40,788 nucleotides of DNA from Prevotella sp. (GTDB taxonomy: Bacteria; Bacteroidota; Bacteroidia; Bacteroidales; Bacteroidaceae), in the NCBI GenBank assembly GCA_017449495.1, contig JAFTFO010000002.1, forward strand, positions 1-40,788, read 5' to 3'. The translations under genes were made by a program, and so were the position numbers. Below are positions 40,767 to 40,788 of this stretch, piece by piece (positions within the stretch are counted from its first letter, which is position 1; each line of letters opens with the position of its first letter). The notes under the pieces are model-generated. The model had not been told where the DNA came from. It made no database searches and saw only the letters and a program-made list of their open reading frames with translations.

Positions 40767-40788
40767 TAACTCGCGAATTGACAATGGA

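Overview
The window reads as a chromosomal segment of a Bacteroidales bacterium, most likely of the Prevotella group (Prevotellaceae). The signs are promoters with the Bacteroidetes -7 motif TAnnTTTG, cell-surface proteins ending in type IX secretion (T9SS) or Prevotella-style C-terminal sorting tails, an unusually long NusB, and Bacteroidetes-only families (DUF4199, DUF5606, DUF6048, DUF6452, DUF4248). The species cannot be fixed from the sequence alone.

Layout. 1-2363: end of a T9SS cargo gene, then an AT-rich M4 (thermolysin-like) metallopeptidase gene split by an apparent 1-base deletion. 2453-5897: two near-identical secreted two-module proteins with their terminators, separated by 1.07 kb of repeat-rich DNA that holds a broken DUF4248 gene, two large inverted repeats and a strong promoter with paired palindromes. 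5928-15138: tRNA-Arg(CCG), pepT, then on the minus strand a CPA2-type antiporter, LptD, an HD-domain hydrolase and an oxaloacetate decarboxylase alpha-like carboxyltransferase. 15273-19158 (minus): rplY, pth, an S4-domain protein, a Na/Ca exchanger and a queuosine-salvage pair (transporter, then queF) headed by a preQ1 riboswitch. 19391-22798 (plus): nusB, yajC, ybbR-like, coaE, DUF5606. 22803-30360: ribH and a TPR membrane protein (minus), recF and DUF721 (plus), then a minus block of M3 peptidase, dCMP deaminase, S41 protease and 5-formyl-THF cyclo-ligase. 30440-34779 (minus): DUF4199, GT2 glycosyltransferase, DUF6452, DUF6048, ApbE and a Crp/Fnr regulator. 34909-37991 (plus): SRP RNA, tRNA-Thr(TGT), a kinase-like protein without its phospho-histidine, and an ECF sigma factor with a membrane partner. 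38118-40046 (minus): a GLUG-repeat surface protein behind a long structured leader. The right edge holds a MITE-like inverted-repeat element, the rRNA operon terminator and the 5S rRNA gene.

Most of the window is ordinary housekeeping. The most unusual material is the structured leader with nested mini-ORFs at 39761-39873, the preQ1 riboswitch packed into a 49-nt gap, the repeat-rich islands at 3665-4607 and 40194-40536 that share a core motif, the in-frame 22-bp repeat inside the cyclo-ligase gene, the H-box-less kinase and the atypical biotinyl domain. I see no phage, CRISPR array, defence island or clearly new multi-gene system.
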